Shown in pieces: positions 63,790 through 64,000 of a stretch of DNA of 64,000 nt. The notes under the pieces are model-generated. The model ran no database searches. It saw only the letters and a program-made list of their open reading frames with translations, and was not told the DNA's origin. Within the stretch, counting starts at the first letter, position 1, and each line of letters begins with the position of its first letter. The stretch lies in the NCBI GenBank assembly GCA_013396655.1, contig WBMV01001910.1, positions 1,054,001 through 1,118,000 of the forward strand, in the 5' to 3' direction. Made by a program: the position numbers and the translations under genes. The DNA comes from Campylorhamphus procurvoides. Taxonomy: Eukaryota; Chordata; Aves; Passeriformes; Dendrocolaptidae.

Positions 63790-64000
63790 CTGTAATCAAA
63801 GAAACAGAGATTCACAATATGCCAGAAAAGCAAGTTTCGCACCATACTTCTTTTTCATCTCACACAATGAGTTTGCTATTATTTTCAAATTGCAGAAAAG
63901 GGCTCCCATTATGCAACCGTCTTCATTATTAGTATCCTGAAGTATACTGTCAGAAAGCTTGTGTGTGTTTATCAAGGCAATCATTTACAAGTATTCCATC
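63790..64000 (-). other. SDC2: SDC2 last intron (3' part)
   Basis: This is non-coding sequence immediately upstream (in transcript sense) of the last SDC2 exon, with the T-rich acceptor region at 63791-63805. Nothing else is recognised before the window ends. Confidence 0.85.

Overview
This is a vertebrate nuclear genome window, almost certainly avian, and mostly introns and intergenic DNA. The bird call rests on at least six CR1 LINE fragments of the typical avian 3'-end type, three solo LTRs of the type common in bird genomes, and two neighbouring genes whose coding exons are recognisable. Both genes are read from the minus strand. From right to left they are the 3' end of SDC2 (syndecan-2) and then the 5' part of CPQ (carboxypeptidase Q, also called PGCP). 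Human chromosome 8q22 has the same gene order and relative orientation. A 134-base run of N and a single n show that this is a draft assembly.

Layout from high to low coordinates, which is the direction of transcription. 63790-64000 is SDC2 intron. 63626-63789 is the last SDC2 coding exon (transmembrane helix, cytoplasmic tail and stop). About 61570-63625 is a probable SDC2 3' UTR ending at two closely spaced AATAAA signals. About 50900-61570 is an intergenic spacer with two short CR1 tails. About 50400-50880 is a CpG-rich island that I read as the CPQ promoter, with a candidate first exon ending at 50710. Just inside CPQ lies a 14-bp minisatellite (50066-50410) interrupted by the assembly gap. 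CPQ intron 1 (31595-50709) carries three CR1 pieces, a 171-nt pure-purine GAAA tract and one solo LTR. CPQ exon 2 (31139-31594) carries the start codon. Intron 2 spans 19929-31138. Exon 3 (19721-19928) follows, and everything below 19721 is intron 3, which contains two solo LTRs and one CR1.

The two genes are not functionally linked. SDC2 encodes a cell-surface heparan-sulfate proteoglycan, and CPQ encodes a secreted or lysosomal zinc metallopeptidase of family M28. Only residues 1 to about 212 of CPQ and the last 53 or 54 residues of SDC2 are encoded here; the remaining exons lie outside the window.

I found no RNA gene, CRISPR array or novel gene cluster. The observations most worth a second look are these: (1) two related LTRs in opposite orientation flank CPQ exons 2 and 3 and could pair in the pre-mRNA; (2) two LTRs have intact-looking target-site duplications of different length (5 and 6 bp); (3) a possible 28-codon upstream ORF with a strong Kozak context would be created by splicing the candidate CPQ exon 1 to exon 2; (4) a gapped, length-uncertain GC-rich minisatellite sits next to the CPQ promoter; (5) a Ser-to-Cys difference from mammals is present in the syndecan-2 tail.
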